Counted from the first letter of the stretch, positions 27,331 to 35,488 are shown. The stretch is DNA of 64,000 nt from Alphaproteobacteria bacterium (GCA_019245415.1 JAFARO010000004.1:496001-560000); one strand, 5' to 3'. Numbers and translations are program-made. Notes: generated by a model not told the origin, from the sequence alone.

Positions 27331-27690
27331 ATGACACTTGGATGGAAGAACGTGGTGTTCGCCGGTCTTGCGGGCGCGGGCCTGACGCTCGCGGCGGGCA
27401 GCGCGTCGGCCTTTACCACCACGCGCTGCGACCGCGATGGCGACCGATGCGTGACGGTGCATTGCGACCGCGACGGCGACGAGTGCCGCCGGCAGGGCAG
27501 CTATGGCGGCTATCGCTATTACCGCGATAACGACGACCGCTATCGCACCGGTTACGACCGCGACGACCGTTATGGCTACAACCGCGACCGCGACGACCGC
27601 TATCGCACCGGCTATGGCTACGGGTACCACCGCCGCTACGTCTGCGACCGCGACCGCGATTCCTGCCGCTGGGTCGCGGTGCGCTACTAG
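27331..27690 (+). CDS. Exported Asp/Arg/Tyr-rich repeat protein
   Basis: The ATG at 27331 has a strong Shine-Dalgarno (AGAGGAG). A signal peptide (about residues 1-27, ending ASA) precedes a 90-residue body made of charged repeats: CDRDGDRCVTVHCDRDGDEC near the start, then units of the type DRYRTGYDRDDRYGYN and DDRYRTGYGYGYHR, and a final CDRDRDSCRW. Six cysteines flank the DRDGD-like stretches, which resemble calcium loops of EF-hands without the helices. Likely periplasmic or cell-surface, perhaps metal-binding. No family recognised. Confidence 0.75.
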   Translation: MTLGWKNVVFAGLAGAGLTLAAGSASAFTTTRCDRDGDRCVTVHCDRDGDECRRQGSYGGYRYYRDNDDRYRTGYDRDDRYGYNRDRDDRYRTGYGYGYHRRYVCDRDRDSCRWVAVRY

Positions 27691-27737
27691 TCGTTCAGCA
27701 AGCCGGGACGCGTCTCCCCGTCCGCGTCTCGGGGCCC

Positions 27738-27767
27738 GGTGCGCAAGCCAGAAGCGGCTTGCGCACC
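27738..27767. terminator. Perfect 12-bp hairpin between convergent genes
   Basis: GGTGCGCAAGCC and GGCTTGCGCACC flank an AGAAGC loop. The stem is perfect, but there is no clear T-tract on either side. Its position between two convergent stops suggests a bidirectional terminator or RNA-stabilising element. Confidence 0.55.
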
Positions 27768-27795
27768 GCAGCGCGCTTGATCCGGCGCGAGCGCC

Positions 27796-28296
27796 CTATT
27801 TGACGATCTCGGCGACGGATTTGGCAAAACCCTCCTCGACGTCTGTGACCGACGTGGCCGCTCCGACGGCGCCGCCGAGCGCAAAATCCTTCGATACCTT
27901 GTATTCGCCGATAGGCGCGCCGGCGGAATTCGCCAAAATCACATTCGCCTCGATGCGGATCTGGCCCAGGCCGATCAGCATGGCGCGCGCAAAGGCGCTG
28001 CCGCGGTCGAAGCGCGTGAAGTGGATCTTCATCTGCGCGCCGCCCGGACCGTCCGCGATCATGCCGGGTCTCTGGGCATCGATGTACTCATGCACTTTTT
28101 GCACGACGATGCTGAAATCGGCATCGGACATCTCGATTCCGGGGTCCGCATCGGCTGAGATATTGGCGATCTTGAGCGAGGCTTTCTGATCGGCCGGCAT
28201 CGCCTGCATGGCTTCGGGCGCGGAGACGCTGTCCGCGCAACCTGCCAGCGTTGCGGCCAGCGCCGCGGCGCTCAGTATTCGCATGGTAGTCTTCAT
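27796..28296 (-). CDS. Lipoprotein, DUF4410-like
   Basis: The 166-residue protein has a lipoprotein signal peptide with lipobox LAGC (Cys at about residue 20), so it is expected to be anchored to a membrane by Lgt/Lsp processing. The mature part has a helix SDADFSIVVQKVHEYIDAQR, a strand-rich middle (QMKIHFTRFDRGSAFARAML), and the Gly-rich end SKDFALGGAVGAATSVTDVE followed by a helix. That end resembles DUF4410 proteins, which are of unknown function. Moderate confidence in the family. Confidence 0.75.
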   Translation of the reverse strand: MKTTMRILSAAALAATLAGCADSVSAPEAMQAMPADQKASLKIANISADADPGIEMSDADFSIVVQKVHEYIDAQRPGMIADGPGGAQMKIHFTRFDRGSAFARAMLIGLGQIRIEANVILANSAGAPIGEYKVSKDFALGGAVGAATSVTDVEEGFAKSVAEIVK

Positions 28297-28602
28297 GGCG
28301 TTTTCCCCTTCGCTTGATCGGTGTCGCGCGCGGCATTGGCGGCTGGCGCGCGCCGCGCGGCCGGCATCATTGCGGCCGCGCTTGCTGCGAAGCTCGAATG
28401 TGTCATGCGATCTCCCAACCCTTGGGCGAAACGGTTATCACGGAAACCGCCAGGATGAATAGACAAGCCGTCCGCCGCGGGGGATCGATCGATCCTACCT
28501 TGCAGGGGCTGCGCTGCCACGCCGACTGGGAGCGATTCGCGCAAGCGACTTGCGGGCGGGGCGCCGAACGGATTCACTCGTGCCAAAGGGAGGCGACGGG
28601 CG
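28297..28602. other. Intergenic region with no supported gene
   Basis: These 306 bases separate the divergent lipoprotein gene and the gene at 28603. A short minus-strand frame beginning MTHSSFAASAAAMMPAARRA would overlap the lipoprotein start but has no independent support. No clear promoter or hairpin was seen. Confidence 0.35.
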
Positions 28603-29019
28603 ATGGCGTCCTATGTCGTGAAGGCCGAGATCGCCGATGCGCGGGCGAAGGACTTCGAGTTCGTCCGTATAAAGACGATGTACGGCGGCAAGGACATAGC
28701 GGTGGGCGACACCGTGTTCGTGTTCGCGAGCGAAACCCAGGGCGGCGAAGGGCTGGTCGCGCGCGGCGTGGTCGCCGCCGTCGCGGCGGCGAGGAAGCCG
28801 CTCGGGACGGTGCGCTGGACGCCGCGGGTGGACGTCGCGATCCGCCGCACCGCGCTTGCCCGGCGCGCGCTCGGCCGTGACCAGCTCAAGGGCTGGCGCG
28901 GGACGGACGACGGCAGCCCGCAAGCCGAACTGGACTTCAAGTTCTATCGCCAGGCGACCAACAAGATCGGCGGCATCTCGGACGCGGCCGCCGCCTTCCT
29001 GGATCGCTGCTTCCGCTAA
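28603..29019 (+). CDS. Conserved-looking hypothetical protein, possibly PUA/EVE-like
   Basis: A soluble 138-residue protein with good codon usage. The N-terminal half (MASYVVKAEIADARAKDFEF, then YGGKDIAVGDTVFVFASETQ and LVARGVVAAVAA) looks like a small beta-barrel of the PUA/EVE/ASCH type, where GD(T/R)VFVF precedes a turn. The C-terminal half is helical and basic (VAIRRTALARRALGRDQLKG). If the fold is right it may bind RNA or modified nucleotides, but that is inference. No signal peptide. It stands alone. Confidence 0.65.
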   Translation: MASYVVKAEIADARAKDFEFVRIKTMYGGKDIAVGDTVFVFASETQGGEGLVARGVVAAVAAARKPLGTVRWTPRVDVAIRRTALARRALGRDQLKGWRGTDDGSPQAELDFKFYRQATNKIGGISDAAAAFLDRCFR

Positions 29020-29391
29020 GAGCGATTTTCGAATTCAATTCCGTTTTTGCGCTCCCCTCCGGACGCAATTCGAGCGGCCACGGGGAGGCGGTTTTTTCGA
29101 AATGGTTGGCTTATCCGACGGTCGTGGCAGTTCTCCTTCGCCCAATGCGCGCGACGACGGCGCGCGGCGTTTCGCGCCGTGCTTGCCGTGGTCTCGCAAC
29201 TGTGGAGATTTAACGGAATTGGTGTTTCGACCGTGACGGTTCAAGAGGCCGCGCGAAATATTTTTCGCGCGCCAGAATCGCGTCTAAGCCCTTGAGGAAC
29301 CATCCCGAACAAAAATGACGCCGAAATTATTGTGCATCGCATCCAAGCGCGAAAATAATTTTCCGGCGCCGTGCAGCCGCGGGAACGCGTG
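29020..29391. other. Gene-free region downstream of the gene at 28603
   Basis: No supported gene in 372 bases. CTCCCC (about 29052) and GGGGAG (about 29081) can pair and are followed by CGGTTTTTTCG, a weak terminator candidate for the plus-strand gene. The remainder is AT-richer than the surroundings and has no recognised repeat family. Confidence 0.35.
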
Positions 29392-29628
29392 CTATTTCGG
29401 CGTGGCGCGGCGGCGCTTCTTGGGCGCGGGCGGCGGCGGCGGCGCGTCGCGCGCAGCCTGGCGGTCGGCTTCTTCCTTGGCCAGGCGCAGGGCGCGCAGC
29501 TTGGCGGTCTTGGCGTCGACGGCGGCGCGCTCCGCGGCGATCATCTGCTTGACGAGGCTGTCGCGCTGTTCGGACGCGGCGAAATGGTTCATTGCCCGCT
29601 TGCGGGCGGCATCTCTGGTATCGGCCAT
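29392..29628 (-). CDS. Small charged helical protein downstream of the second cold-shock gene
   Basis: This 78-residue protein (MADTRDAARKRAMNHFAASE and on) is almost entirely helical and charged, ending in a proline stretch and a basic tail (PPPPPAPKKRRRATPK) that could contact nucleic acid. It starts about 60 bases after the stop of the csp gene on the same strand, so co-transcription is likely. Small basic proteins of this sort next to csp genes occur in other alphaproteobacteria. Function unknown. Confidence 0.6.
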   Translation of the reverse strand: MADTRDAARKRAMNHFAASEQRDSLVKQMIAAERAAVDAKTAKLRALRLAKEEADRQAARDAPPPPPAPKKRRRATPK

Positions 29629-29688
29629 GCTCTCTCCTTGCCGTGGAAGCTGGGCGGCAGCACGGCCGCCGCCCGCTTGAATGTGACG

Positions 29689-29892
29689 TCAGGCGAGCTT
29701 GAGGTTGGTGGCCTTGGAGCCGCGCGCGTCGGGCTGGATGTCGAACGACACCCGCTGACCTTCCGCCAGGCTGCGGATGCCCGCTGCCTCGAGCGCCGAG
29801 ACGTGCACGAAGACGTCCTTGGCGCCGCCTTCCGGCGAGATGAATCCGAATCCCTTGGAGGTGTTGAAGAATTTGACGGTACCGATAGTCAT
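29689..29892 (-). CDS. CspA-family cold-shock protein (paralog 2)
   Basis: A second 67-residue cold-shock domain with the same start ([20 protein letters not shown]), RNP1 KGFGFI and RNP2 VFVHV. The 13 or so differences from paralog 1 are mostly conservative. A start at 29892 follows AGGAAAA; the open frame extends upstream but not with family sequence. The two paralogs flank a 2.7-kb stretch of small exported or unknown genes. Confidence 0.94.
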   Translation of the reverse strand: MTIGTVKFFNTSKGFGFISPEGGAKDVFVHVSALEAAGIRSLAEGQRVSFDIQPDARGSKATNLKLA

Positions 29893-30294
29893 TGCATTTT
29901 CCTGTAACAATGAATTCCGCGCGCGCGACACGCGCGAGCGGACGCGGAAGAAACGAAGGCATCAGTTTTCGGCATTTCCGCGTTTTCACCGGCTCCGCCC
30001 GAAAGCGGGTCTAGTTCGACAGGGAGCGGCTTCGTCTGACGGGACGTAAGGACCACGTGGGTCGCTTATAGTCCCTCCCTGCCGGAAACACAATCAACGC
30101 CGGAAAGACGAGGCGCGACAAAGGGTTGCGGGCTGTCCGGGCGAGCGCGCGGGGCGCTGGCCGCGCGGCCGGCTTTAGGGCTTGGCCGGGACCGGGGGCG
30201 CGGGGCCAGGGCGGGAAGCGCCGGCGAGCACGTCCATTGAAGAGCGCTCTAATATCGGATATATGCAGAGTGTCGAATATGGAGGCGCGACCGG
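29893..30294. other. Gene-free region between the second csp gene and the restriction-modification islet
   Basis: About 400 bases without a supported gene. It should hold the csp promoter and leader on the minus strand. A GC-rich stretch (about 30135-30220) has imperfect internal inverted repeats. AT-rich sequence with GATATATGCAG at about 30257-30268 precedes the first islet gene and may include its promoter. Confidence 0.35.
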
Positions 30295-30597
30295 ATGGCC
30301 GGCTGCTGGATTTGCTTGAAGGAAGGCGAACGTGACCTCGTTCTGAACGGGCTCGCGGAGCTCGAGCGCCGCGACGGAACGATAGCACAAAGGGCCGTTC
30401 TTTTGGCGAACAGACTCGGTCGCAGCGAAGCGCTCCCTCAAACGGTTTTGCGGGTCGAAGGTGGAATTGTGGAGGTTGAGGGCAATCCCAATCCGGTGAC
30501 AATCTACGACTACGATTGCGATGGCGTGGAGGATTTGCTTGTGGATGAAATCGGCAAGCCCTGCATCGTGAGCGAGTGCAAACCGGCATCGGCCTGA
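30295..30597 (+). CDS. Small hypothetical protein at the head of the restriction-modification islet
   Basis: A 100-residue protein whose ATG follows GGAGG at a suitable distance. The N-terminus is MAGCWICLKEGERDLVLNGL with a CxxC pair, followed by a helical stretch (ELERRDGTIAQRAVLLANRL) and an acidic C-terminal part (VTIYDYDCDGVEDLLVDEIG) with two more cysteines near the end (PCIVSECKP). The four or five Cys could bind zinc. No family recognised. It ends about 80 bases before the endonuclease gene and could be a control or accessory protein, but no helix-turn-helix like that of C proteins is visible. Confidence 0.55.
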   Translation: MAGCWICLKEGERDLVLNGLAELERRDGTIAQRAVLLANRLGRSEALPQTVLRVEGGIVEVEGNPNPVTIYDYDCDGVEDLLVDEIGKPCIVSECKPASA

Positions 30598-30675
30598 GGG
30601 GACTTGTCAAAGAGCACGAACTAGAACAAAATAGGAACTATAGATCCGGGATTGGGTCAGCCTCATGCTTTGCAG

Positions 30676-31272
30676 ATGCCGAATCGCTCTCCGGTCCCGC
30701 CCGACATTCGTGAACGCTACTACGTACAGGAGTGGCGGCACGGGCTCACGATTCTCGCGACGGTCTTTCAATCGGAGTGGCTGGACATCCTTCACGCGCT
30801 ACGCGCGTTCAAACTGCTGCGAAGCGAAATTCTCAAGCCGGGCGGCAGCAAGTCCGACATCGCGGGGAAGATCGACGGCGCTCTCATCGCGCGCAATTGG
30901 CAGGAGAAATCCTTCGACACCAAGATCACTGTGGACGGTGCGCCGCATCCTTCGCCGACACACGCCGTGGACTGTTACAAAAACCGCGTGGCGCTCGAGG
31001 TCGAATGGAACAACAAGGACCCGTTCTACGACCGTGACCTCAACAATTTCCGGCTGCTCTTCGAGCTCCGCGCCATCGATGTGGGCGTGATCGTGACACG
31101 CTCGACGGAATTGCAGGAAATCTTCAATGCGCTCGGGAAGGGATCGAGTTACGGAAACTCGACCACCCACTTCTCCAAACTCCTGCCTCGGATCGAGGGC
31201 GGCGGAGGAGGGGGATGTCCCATCGTCGCCTTCGCCATCAAGAAGGACTGCTATGTCGATGACAGCGTCTAG
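30676..31272 (+). CDS. BglII/BstYI-family type II restriction endonuclease
   Basis: The 198-residue protein (MPNRSPVPPDIRERYYVQEW) matches the BglII/BstYI family. Landmarks are the N-terminal helices LDILHALRAFKLLRSEILKP with SDIAGKIDGALIARNWQEKS, and the catalytic core HAVDCYKNRVALEVEWNNKD followed by PFYDRDLNNFRLLFELRAID. The Asp of AVDCYK and the ExEW acidic residues are the expected metal ligands, although BglII uses Glu/Gln variants. The strand VGVIVTRSTELQEIFNALGK follows. BglII cuts AGATCT and BstYI RGATCY; the site here is not known. A TTG at 30652 could extend it by 8 residues. It overlaps the methyltransferase by 20 bases. Confidence 0.88.
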   Translation: MPNRSPVPPDIRERYYVQEWRHGLTILATVFQSEWLDILHALRAFKLLRSEILKPGGSKSDIAGKIDGALIARNWQEKSFDTKITVDGAPHPSPTHAVDCYKNRVALEVEWNNKDPFYDRDLNNFRLLFELRAIDVGVIVTRSTELQEIFNALGKGSSYGNSTTHFSKLLPRIEGGGGGGCPIVAFAIKKDCYVDDSV

Positions 31273-31879
31273 CCTGATCGAATTCGCGAATGGACAACGC
31301 TTCGGCACGGTGCTGATCGATCCGCCGTGGCGCTTCGCCAATCGCACCGGAAAGATGGCGCCGGAGCACAAGCGCCTTGCACGCTACGAGACCATGAGCA
31401 TCGAGGAAATCTGCGCGCTGCCGGTCGGCCAGGTCGCGCGCGAGCGCGCACATCTGTATCTGTGGGTGCCGAATGCGCTGCTGCCGTGGGGCCTGCGGGC
31501 GATGCAGGCCTGGGGCTTCGATTACAAGACCAATCTCATCTGGCACAAGGTTCGCAAGGACGGCGGACCGGACGGCCGCGGCGTCGGCTTCTACTTCCGC
31601 AATGTGACCGAGATGCTGCTGTTCGGCATTCGCGGCAAGAACAACCGCACGCTGGCCGCGGGCCGCAGGCAGGTGAACTTTCTCGCCACACGCAAGCAGG
31701 AGCATTCGCGCAAGCCCGAGGAGCAATACGCGATCATCGAATCCTGCTCGGAAGGGCCGTATCTGGAACTCTTCGCGCGCGGCCGCCGCGACGGCTGGAC
31801 TTCCTGGGGCGCACAGGCGGATGACGGGTATAGGCCGAGCTGGAAGACATATGCGTTCAATTCGGCGATGGCGGAATAA
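31253..31879 (+). CDS. MT-A70 family N6-adenine DNA methyltransferase
   Basis: This 208-residue protein starts inside the endonuclease gene (MSMTASSLIEFANGQRFGTV). It has the catalytic motif IDPPWRF (DPPW), LYLWVPNALLPWGLRAMQAW, the segment TNLIWHKVRKDGGPDGRGVG, FRNVTEMLLFGIRGK, and SRKPEEQYAIIESCSEGPYL with ELFARGRRDGWTSWGAQ. This is the MT-A70 arrangement known from DNA adenine methyltransferases such as M.MunI. Its overlap with a restriction gene makes it the cognate protective methylase. The sequence specificity is not predictable here. Upstream in-frame codons are not conserved. Confidence 0.9.
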   Translation: MSMTASSLIEFANGQRFGTVLIDPPWRFANRTGKMAPEHKRLARYETMSIEEICALPVGQVARERAHLYLWVPNALLPWGLRAMQAWGFDYKTNLIWHKVRKDGGPDGRGVGFYFRNVTEMLLFGIRGKNNRTLAAGRRQVNFLATRKQEHSRKPEEQYAIIESCSEGPYLELFARGRRDGWTSWGAQADDGYRPSWKTYAFNSAMAE

Positions 31880-31906
31880 CACGTTTGGCTTGGGAGTCGG
31901 AACAAG

Positions 31907-32194
31907 ATGGGATACGAGCATTTGCCCAATGCAATTCGCTCTGAGATAGTGCGGCAGGGGGAGAGAGCAATAGACAGCGGTGATAACGGAGAGATCTTGG
32001 ATGATGAATTAATCGTGGCCTTTGACCAGCGAACGTGGGCGCGGGCTCAAAAATATTTCCCAGAGTCCGTCTACTTTCCATATTCACGAAGTGGTCGAAC
32101 TCAATTTATGAACATGGAGGTGCTGATTGAACCAATTGATTCCGATCTTCCAAGAATAACAGTTTTGCGCCGACCTAAAGTGCAACGCCTATAG
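31907..32194 (+). CDS. Hypothetical protein following the restriction-modification pair
   Basis: A 95-residue soluble protein, MGYEHLPNAIRSEIVRQGER and on, with an acidic middle (DSGDNGEILDDELIVAFDQR) and an Arg/aromatic-rich part (RTWARAQKYFPESVYFPYSR). Base composition is noticeably more AT-rich than the genes around it, which suggests recent transfer with the restriction genes. It begins 27 bases after the methyltransferase stop, with GGAG-like sequence upstream. No family recognised. Confidence 0.6.
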   Translation: MGYEHLPNAIRSEIVRQGERAIDSGDNGEILDDELIVAFDQRTWARAQKYFPESVYFPYSRSGRTQFMNMEVLIEPIDSDLPRITVLRRPKVQRL

Positions 32195-32244
32195 AATGAG
32201 CATTGGCGACCCGCAACGGCGGGGGGGCTTCATATAGAACAGGC

Positions 32245-32258
32245 CCCATTCGAATGGG
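32245..32258. promoter_or_regulatory. Perfect 14-bp palindrome between convergent islet genes
   Basis: CCCATTCGAATGGG lies between the orphan gene ending at 32194 and the HEPN-like gene ending at 32298. It could form a short hairpin or bind a protein. There is no T-tract. Confidence 0.3.
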
Positions 32259-32297
32259 CATTTGCCAGAATGTGAAGCGTGAAATGCACGCCATGTT

Positions 32298-32870
32298 TTA
32301 GGATTCTTGATCATCGCGATATAACACACCCTCTTGGCGTTGGACCAACTCTACCCAATGAATAAGCTGGGTGTGCAATTGTTTCATTTCCTGAGCCAAA
32401 ACAGCAAGGTCGCTCAGGATTGCGCTGCATGTCTCCTGGTCAAGTTTTTGATATTCGATTTTCAGCCTACCGTTGCCTGCTCTCATCGTGACCGAGTCAA
32501 TGTGTCCAGTTAGTCGTGTGAAATCGTCGCTAAAATACGAGTGCACGACCCGATTTCTTCGCTCTCCCTCCTTGCGAACACGGCGCATCACCGACTCGAA
32601 CCGTTCGAGCCAAGTGCGATGTTCTTCGCCCGCCTTCTCAAGCCGGGATTGTCTCAGGATCACATGCAAAACCTCGATCTTATCGCGGTTGCGCAGGAAA
32701 GAGACGACGCTGTTTCCGATGTGGTACTGATTCAGGCCGATCACGAGCCTCAGCATGTGATCAAGCGTGTTCTCAATCGCCTGGAATATGACCACATAAC
32801 TTCCGACAAACGATATAACCTCGTCAAAGGCCCGCTGCTTGGAGTTCTCAGTTTCTTGATCGAGTATCAT
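32298..32870 (-). CDS. HEPN-like helical protein, candidate RNase, translationally coupled to uvrB
   Basis: A 190-residue, almost wholly helical protein with no signal peptide. Helix 1-2 is [20 protein letters not shown] followed by [19 protein letters not shown]. The segment [19 protein letters not shown] holds R-N-R-V-V-H, which fits the R-x4-H catalytic signature of HEPN RNases at the end of a long helix, as in defence and toxin proteins. Its ATG overlaps the uvrB stop (ATGA), so it can be translated from the uvrB mRNA. It faces the restriction-modification genes. I infer HEPN membership from the motif and helicity only. A non-catalytic HEPN-fold or an unrelated helical bundle is possible. 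Confidence 0.6.
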   Translation of the reverse strand: MILDQETENSKQRAFDEVISFVGSYVVIFQAIENTLDHMLRLVIGLNQYHIGNSVVSFLRNRDKIEVLHVILRQSRLEKAGEEHRTWLERFESVMRRVRKEGERRNRVVHSYFSDDFTRLTGHIDSVTMRAGNGRLKIEYQKLDQETCSAILSDLAVLAQEMKQLHTQLIHWVELVQRQEGVLYRDDQES

Positions 32871-35353
32871 CTTGACCTGCTCCCAAATGTCTTCGGGACG
32901 TTGGGGCGGGAGGCGCGTTTGAGGCGGGTGCGCTTGGGGCCGCCCCCTCCACCGCGCTGCGCGCGGTCCCCCTCCCCCGTGAACGGGGGAGGATTTCCGT
33001 CGCCACTTTCTGCGCCATCTTTATCGTATCCATCGCGCACCGCGGCCAGGAACGCGTCGTCGACGGCGCGGTCGACTTCGCTCTGCCGCGCGAAGGGGTC
33101 GTCGGCGATGGTGAGTTCGACGGCTTGCAGCCGCTTGATCTCGTCGCGCAACCGGCCGGCCTCCTCGAATTCGAGATCGGCGGCGGCAGCGCGCATGCGC
33201 TTCTCGAGATCGGCAATGTGGGCCTTGATGTTGTGGCCGATGAATTCCTTGCCGTCCTCCTCGAAGCCGAGCCGGCCCGCGCCGACCGTAACGTGATCGC
33301 GCTCGTACATCGAGCCCATGATGTCTGCGATGTGCTTCTTCACGCTCGCCGGCGTGATGCCGTGCGCCTCGTTATAGGCACGCTGCTTGTCTCTACGGCG
33401 CGTGGTCTCGGCCATCGCGCGCTCCATCGAGCCGGTGATATGATCCGCGTAAAGAATAACTTTGCCGTCGACGTTGCGCGCGGCGCGGCCGATGGTCTGG
33501 ATCAGCGACGTCTCGCTGCGCAGAAAACCTTCCTTGTCGGCGTCGAGGATGGCGACGAGGGCGCATTCTGGGATGTCGAGGCCCTCGCGCAGCAGGTTGA
33601 TCCCCACCAGCACGTCGAAGGCGCCGAGCCTCAGATCGCGGATGATCTCGATGCGCTCCAAGGTCTCGACGTCGGAGTGCATGTAGCGCACGCGGATGCC
33701 CTGCTCGTGCATGTATTCGGTCAGGTCCTCCGCCATCTTCTTGGTCAAGGTCGTCACCAGCGCGCGATAGCCCTTGCGCGCCACCTCGCGGCATTCGGCG
33801 ATCAGGTCGTCGACCTGGCTTTCCACCGGCCGCACTTCCACCGGCGGATCGATCAGGCCGGTGGGGCGGATCACCTGCTCGGCGAAGACGCCGCCGGTGC
33901 GCTCCAGCTCCCACGGGCCCGGCGTCGCGCTGACGTAGACGGTCTGCGGCCGCATCGCGTCCCACTCCTCGAATTTGAGGGGGCGGTTGTCGATGCAGGA
34001 GGGCAGGCGGAAGCCGTATTCGGCGAGCGTCGACTTGCGGCGATAGTCGCCGCGATACATGCCGCCGATCTGCGGCACGCTGACATGGCTTTCGTCGCAG
34101 AACACCAGCGCCTCGTCGGGCAGGTATTCGAACAAGGTCGGCGGCGGCTCGCCCGGTTTGCGGCCCGTCAGCCAGCGCGAATAGTTCTCGATGCCGGCGC
34201 AGCTTCCCGTCGCCTCGATCATCTCGATGTCGAAATTGGTGCGTTGCTCCAGGCGCTGGGCCTCGAGCAGCTTGCCCTGTTTGCGGAACTCGTCGAGGCG
34301 CAGGATCAGCTCCTGCTTGATGCCCTTGATCGCCTGCGCGAGCGTCGGCCGGGGCGTGACGTAATGCGAATTGGCATAGACCTTGATCTGCTCGAGATGG
34401 CCGGATTTGCGTCCCGTCAGAGGATCGAACTCGACGATGGAGTCGACCGTGTCGCCGAACAGCTCGATGCGCCAGGCGCGGTCCTCCAGATGCGCCGGGA
34501 AGACGTCGACGGTGTCGCCGCGCACGCGAAAGGCGCCGCGGGTGAAGTTGTCGTCATTGCGGCGGTATTGCAGCGCCACCAGGCTCGCGATCGCCTGCTG
34601 GCGGTCGAAGCGCGCGCCGCGCGCCACGCTGAACGCGGTGCCGGAATAGGTCTCGACCGCGCCGATGCCGTAGATGCAGGACACAGACGCCACGATGATG
34701 ACGTCGTCGCGCTCCAGGATCGCCCGTGTCGCCGAATGGCGCATGCGGTCGATCTCCTCGTTCACCGAAGAGTCCTTCTCGATATAGGTGTCGGTGCGCG
34801 GGATATAGGCCTCGGGCTGGTAGTAATCGTAATACGAGACGAAATACTCGACCGCGTTCTCCGGGAAGAAGCCCTTCATTTCGGCATAGAGCTGGGCGGC
34901 GAGCGTCTTGTTGGGCGCCAGGATCAGGGCGGGGCGCTGCACCGCCGCGATCACCTTTGCCATGGTGAAGGTCTTGCCCGAGCCGGTGACGCCGAGGAGG
35001 ACCTGGTCGCGCTCGGCGCTGCGCACGCCCTCGACCAGCTCCTTGATCGCGGTCGGCTGGTCGCCCGCGGGCTCGTATTCGCTCACCAACTTGAAGCGCT
35101 TGCCGCCTTCGGATTTCTCCGGGCGGATGGGGCGATGGGGGACGAAGCCGGCGAGTTCCGCGCCCGTGGCACCATGCAGCGGCAGCGCGCCGATCGGCGC
35201 CACCAGGCTGTCGCTCAACTCCGGCGGGCCGGGATCGTAGGCCGTGCCGGCGGGATCGAGCGGCGCTTTGTCGGCTGCGGCCTTGAACTTTGCCGCGTTC
35301 TCCGAGAAGCCGCGCCGGGACTTGCGCGGAACCATGCCGTTGTTGTGGGCCAT
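32867..35353 (-). CDS. uvrB: UvrABC excinuclease subunit B
   Basis: UvrB is the DNA-damage-verifying helicase-like subunit of nucleotide excision repair. From the ATG at 35353 the protein has 828 residues. About 85 residues of poorly conserved N-terminal extension precede [20 protein letters not shown]. Walker A is GVTGSGKT (about 121-128), the beta-hairpin region [20 protein letters not shown] follows, and later motifs include [20 protein letters not shown] and [20 protein letters not shown]. The UVR domain is near the end ([20 protein letters not shown]). The last 40 residues include an in-frame dispersed repeat. The stop overlaps the HEPN-like gene. Confidence 0.97.
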   Translation of the reverse strand: MAHNNGMVPRKSRRGFSENAAKFKAAADKAPLDPAGTAYDPGPPELSDSLVAPIGALPLHGATGAELAGFVPHRPIRPEKSEGGKRFKLVSEYEPAGDQPTAIKELVEGVRSAERDQVLLGVTGSGKTFTMAKVIAAVQRPALILAPNKTLAAQLYAEMKGFFPENAVEYFVSYYDYYQPEAYIPRTDTYIEKDSSVNEEIDRMRHSATRAILERDDVIIVASVSCIYGIGAVETYSGTAFSVARGARFDRQQAIASLVALQYRRNDDNFTRGAFRVRGDTVDVFPAHLEDRAWRIELFGDTVDSIVEFDPLTGRKSGHLEQIKVYANSHYVTPRPTLAQAIKGIKQELILRLDEFRKQGKLLEAQRLEQRTNFDIEMIEATGSCAGIENYSRWLTGRKPGEPPPTLFEYLPDEALVFCDESHVSVPQIGGMYRGDYRRKSTLAEYGFRLPSCIDNRPLKFEEWDAMRPQTVYVSATPGPWELERTGGVFAEQVIRPTGLIDPPVEVRPVESQVDDLIAECREVARKGYRALVTTLTKKMAEDLTEYMHEQGIRVRYMHSDVETLERIEIIRDLRLGAFDVLVGINLLREGLDIPECALVAILDADKEGFLRSETSLIQTIGRAARNVDGKVILYADHITGSMERAMAETTRRRDKQRAYNEAHGITPASVKKHIADIMGSMYERDHVTVGAGRLGFEEDGKEFIGHNIKAHIADLEKRMRAAAADLEFEEAGRLRDEIKRLQAVELTIADDPFARQSEVDRAVDDAFLAAVRDGYDKDGAESGDGNPPPFTGEGDRAQRGGGGGPKRTRLKRASRPNVPKTFGSRSR
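32940..32993. repeat. Family F repeat inside the uvrB coding sequence
   Basis: On the minus strand ATCCTCCCCCGTTCACGGGG, then GAGGGGGACCGC and GCGGTGGAGGGGGCGGCC, is nearly identical to the intergenic copy at 61147-61202. It is read in frame near the UvrB C-terminus, where it encodes the segment [19 protein letters not shown]. Confidence 0.8.
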
Positions 35354-35426
35354 GGAGGGAATATAGGGATTCGGGGGCGAAATTGCAGTGGTCAACCGCT
35401 ATCCAGCTGACAGGAATCGGCGGCAT

Positions 35427-35461
35427 CAAACTTTGACAAAGTTTGTCATCAAGGTAGGATA
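35427..35461 (+). promoter_or_regulatory. parDE promoter with embedded operator palindrome
   Basis: CAAACTTT-GAC-AAAGTTTG (35427-35445) is a perfect 8-base inverted repeat. It contains a consensus -35 box TTGACA (35433-35438). A TAGGAT at 35455-35460, 16 bases on, is a fair -10 box. Binding of the ParD-type antitoxin here would block RNA polymerase. Confidence 0.65.
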
Positions 35462-35488
35462 CGGTCTCGCGATGACGAGATGCCTCGC

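Noticed and set aside
28293-28406. Short minus-strand frame MTHSSFAASAAAMMPAARRA overlapping the lipoprotein start
   Set aside because: Only 37 codons, low complexity, and no ribosome-binding site or homology to support it.
30652-30676. TTG start for the restriction endonuclease at 30652
   Set aside because: Possible, but the ATG at 30676 gives a more usual start and no better ribosome-binding site is seen for the TTG.
33125-35410. 761-codon plus-strand frame opposite uvrB
   Set aside because: Shadow of uvrB; Asp/His/Arg-rich composition typical of antisense frames in GC-rich DNA.
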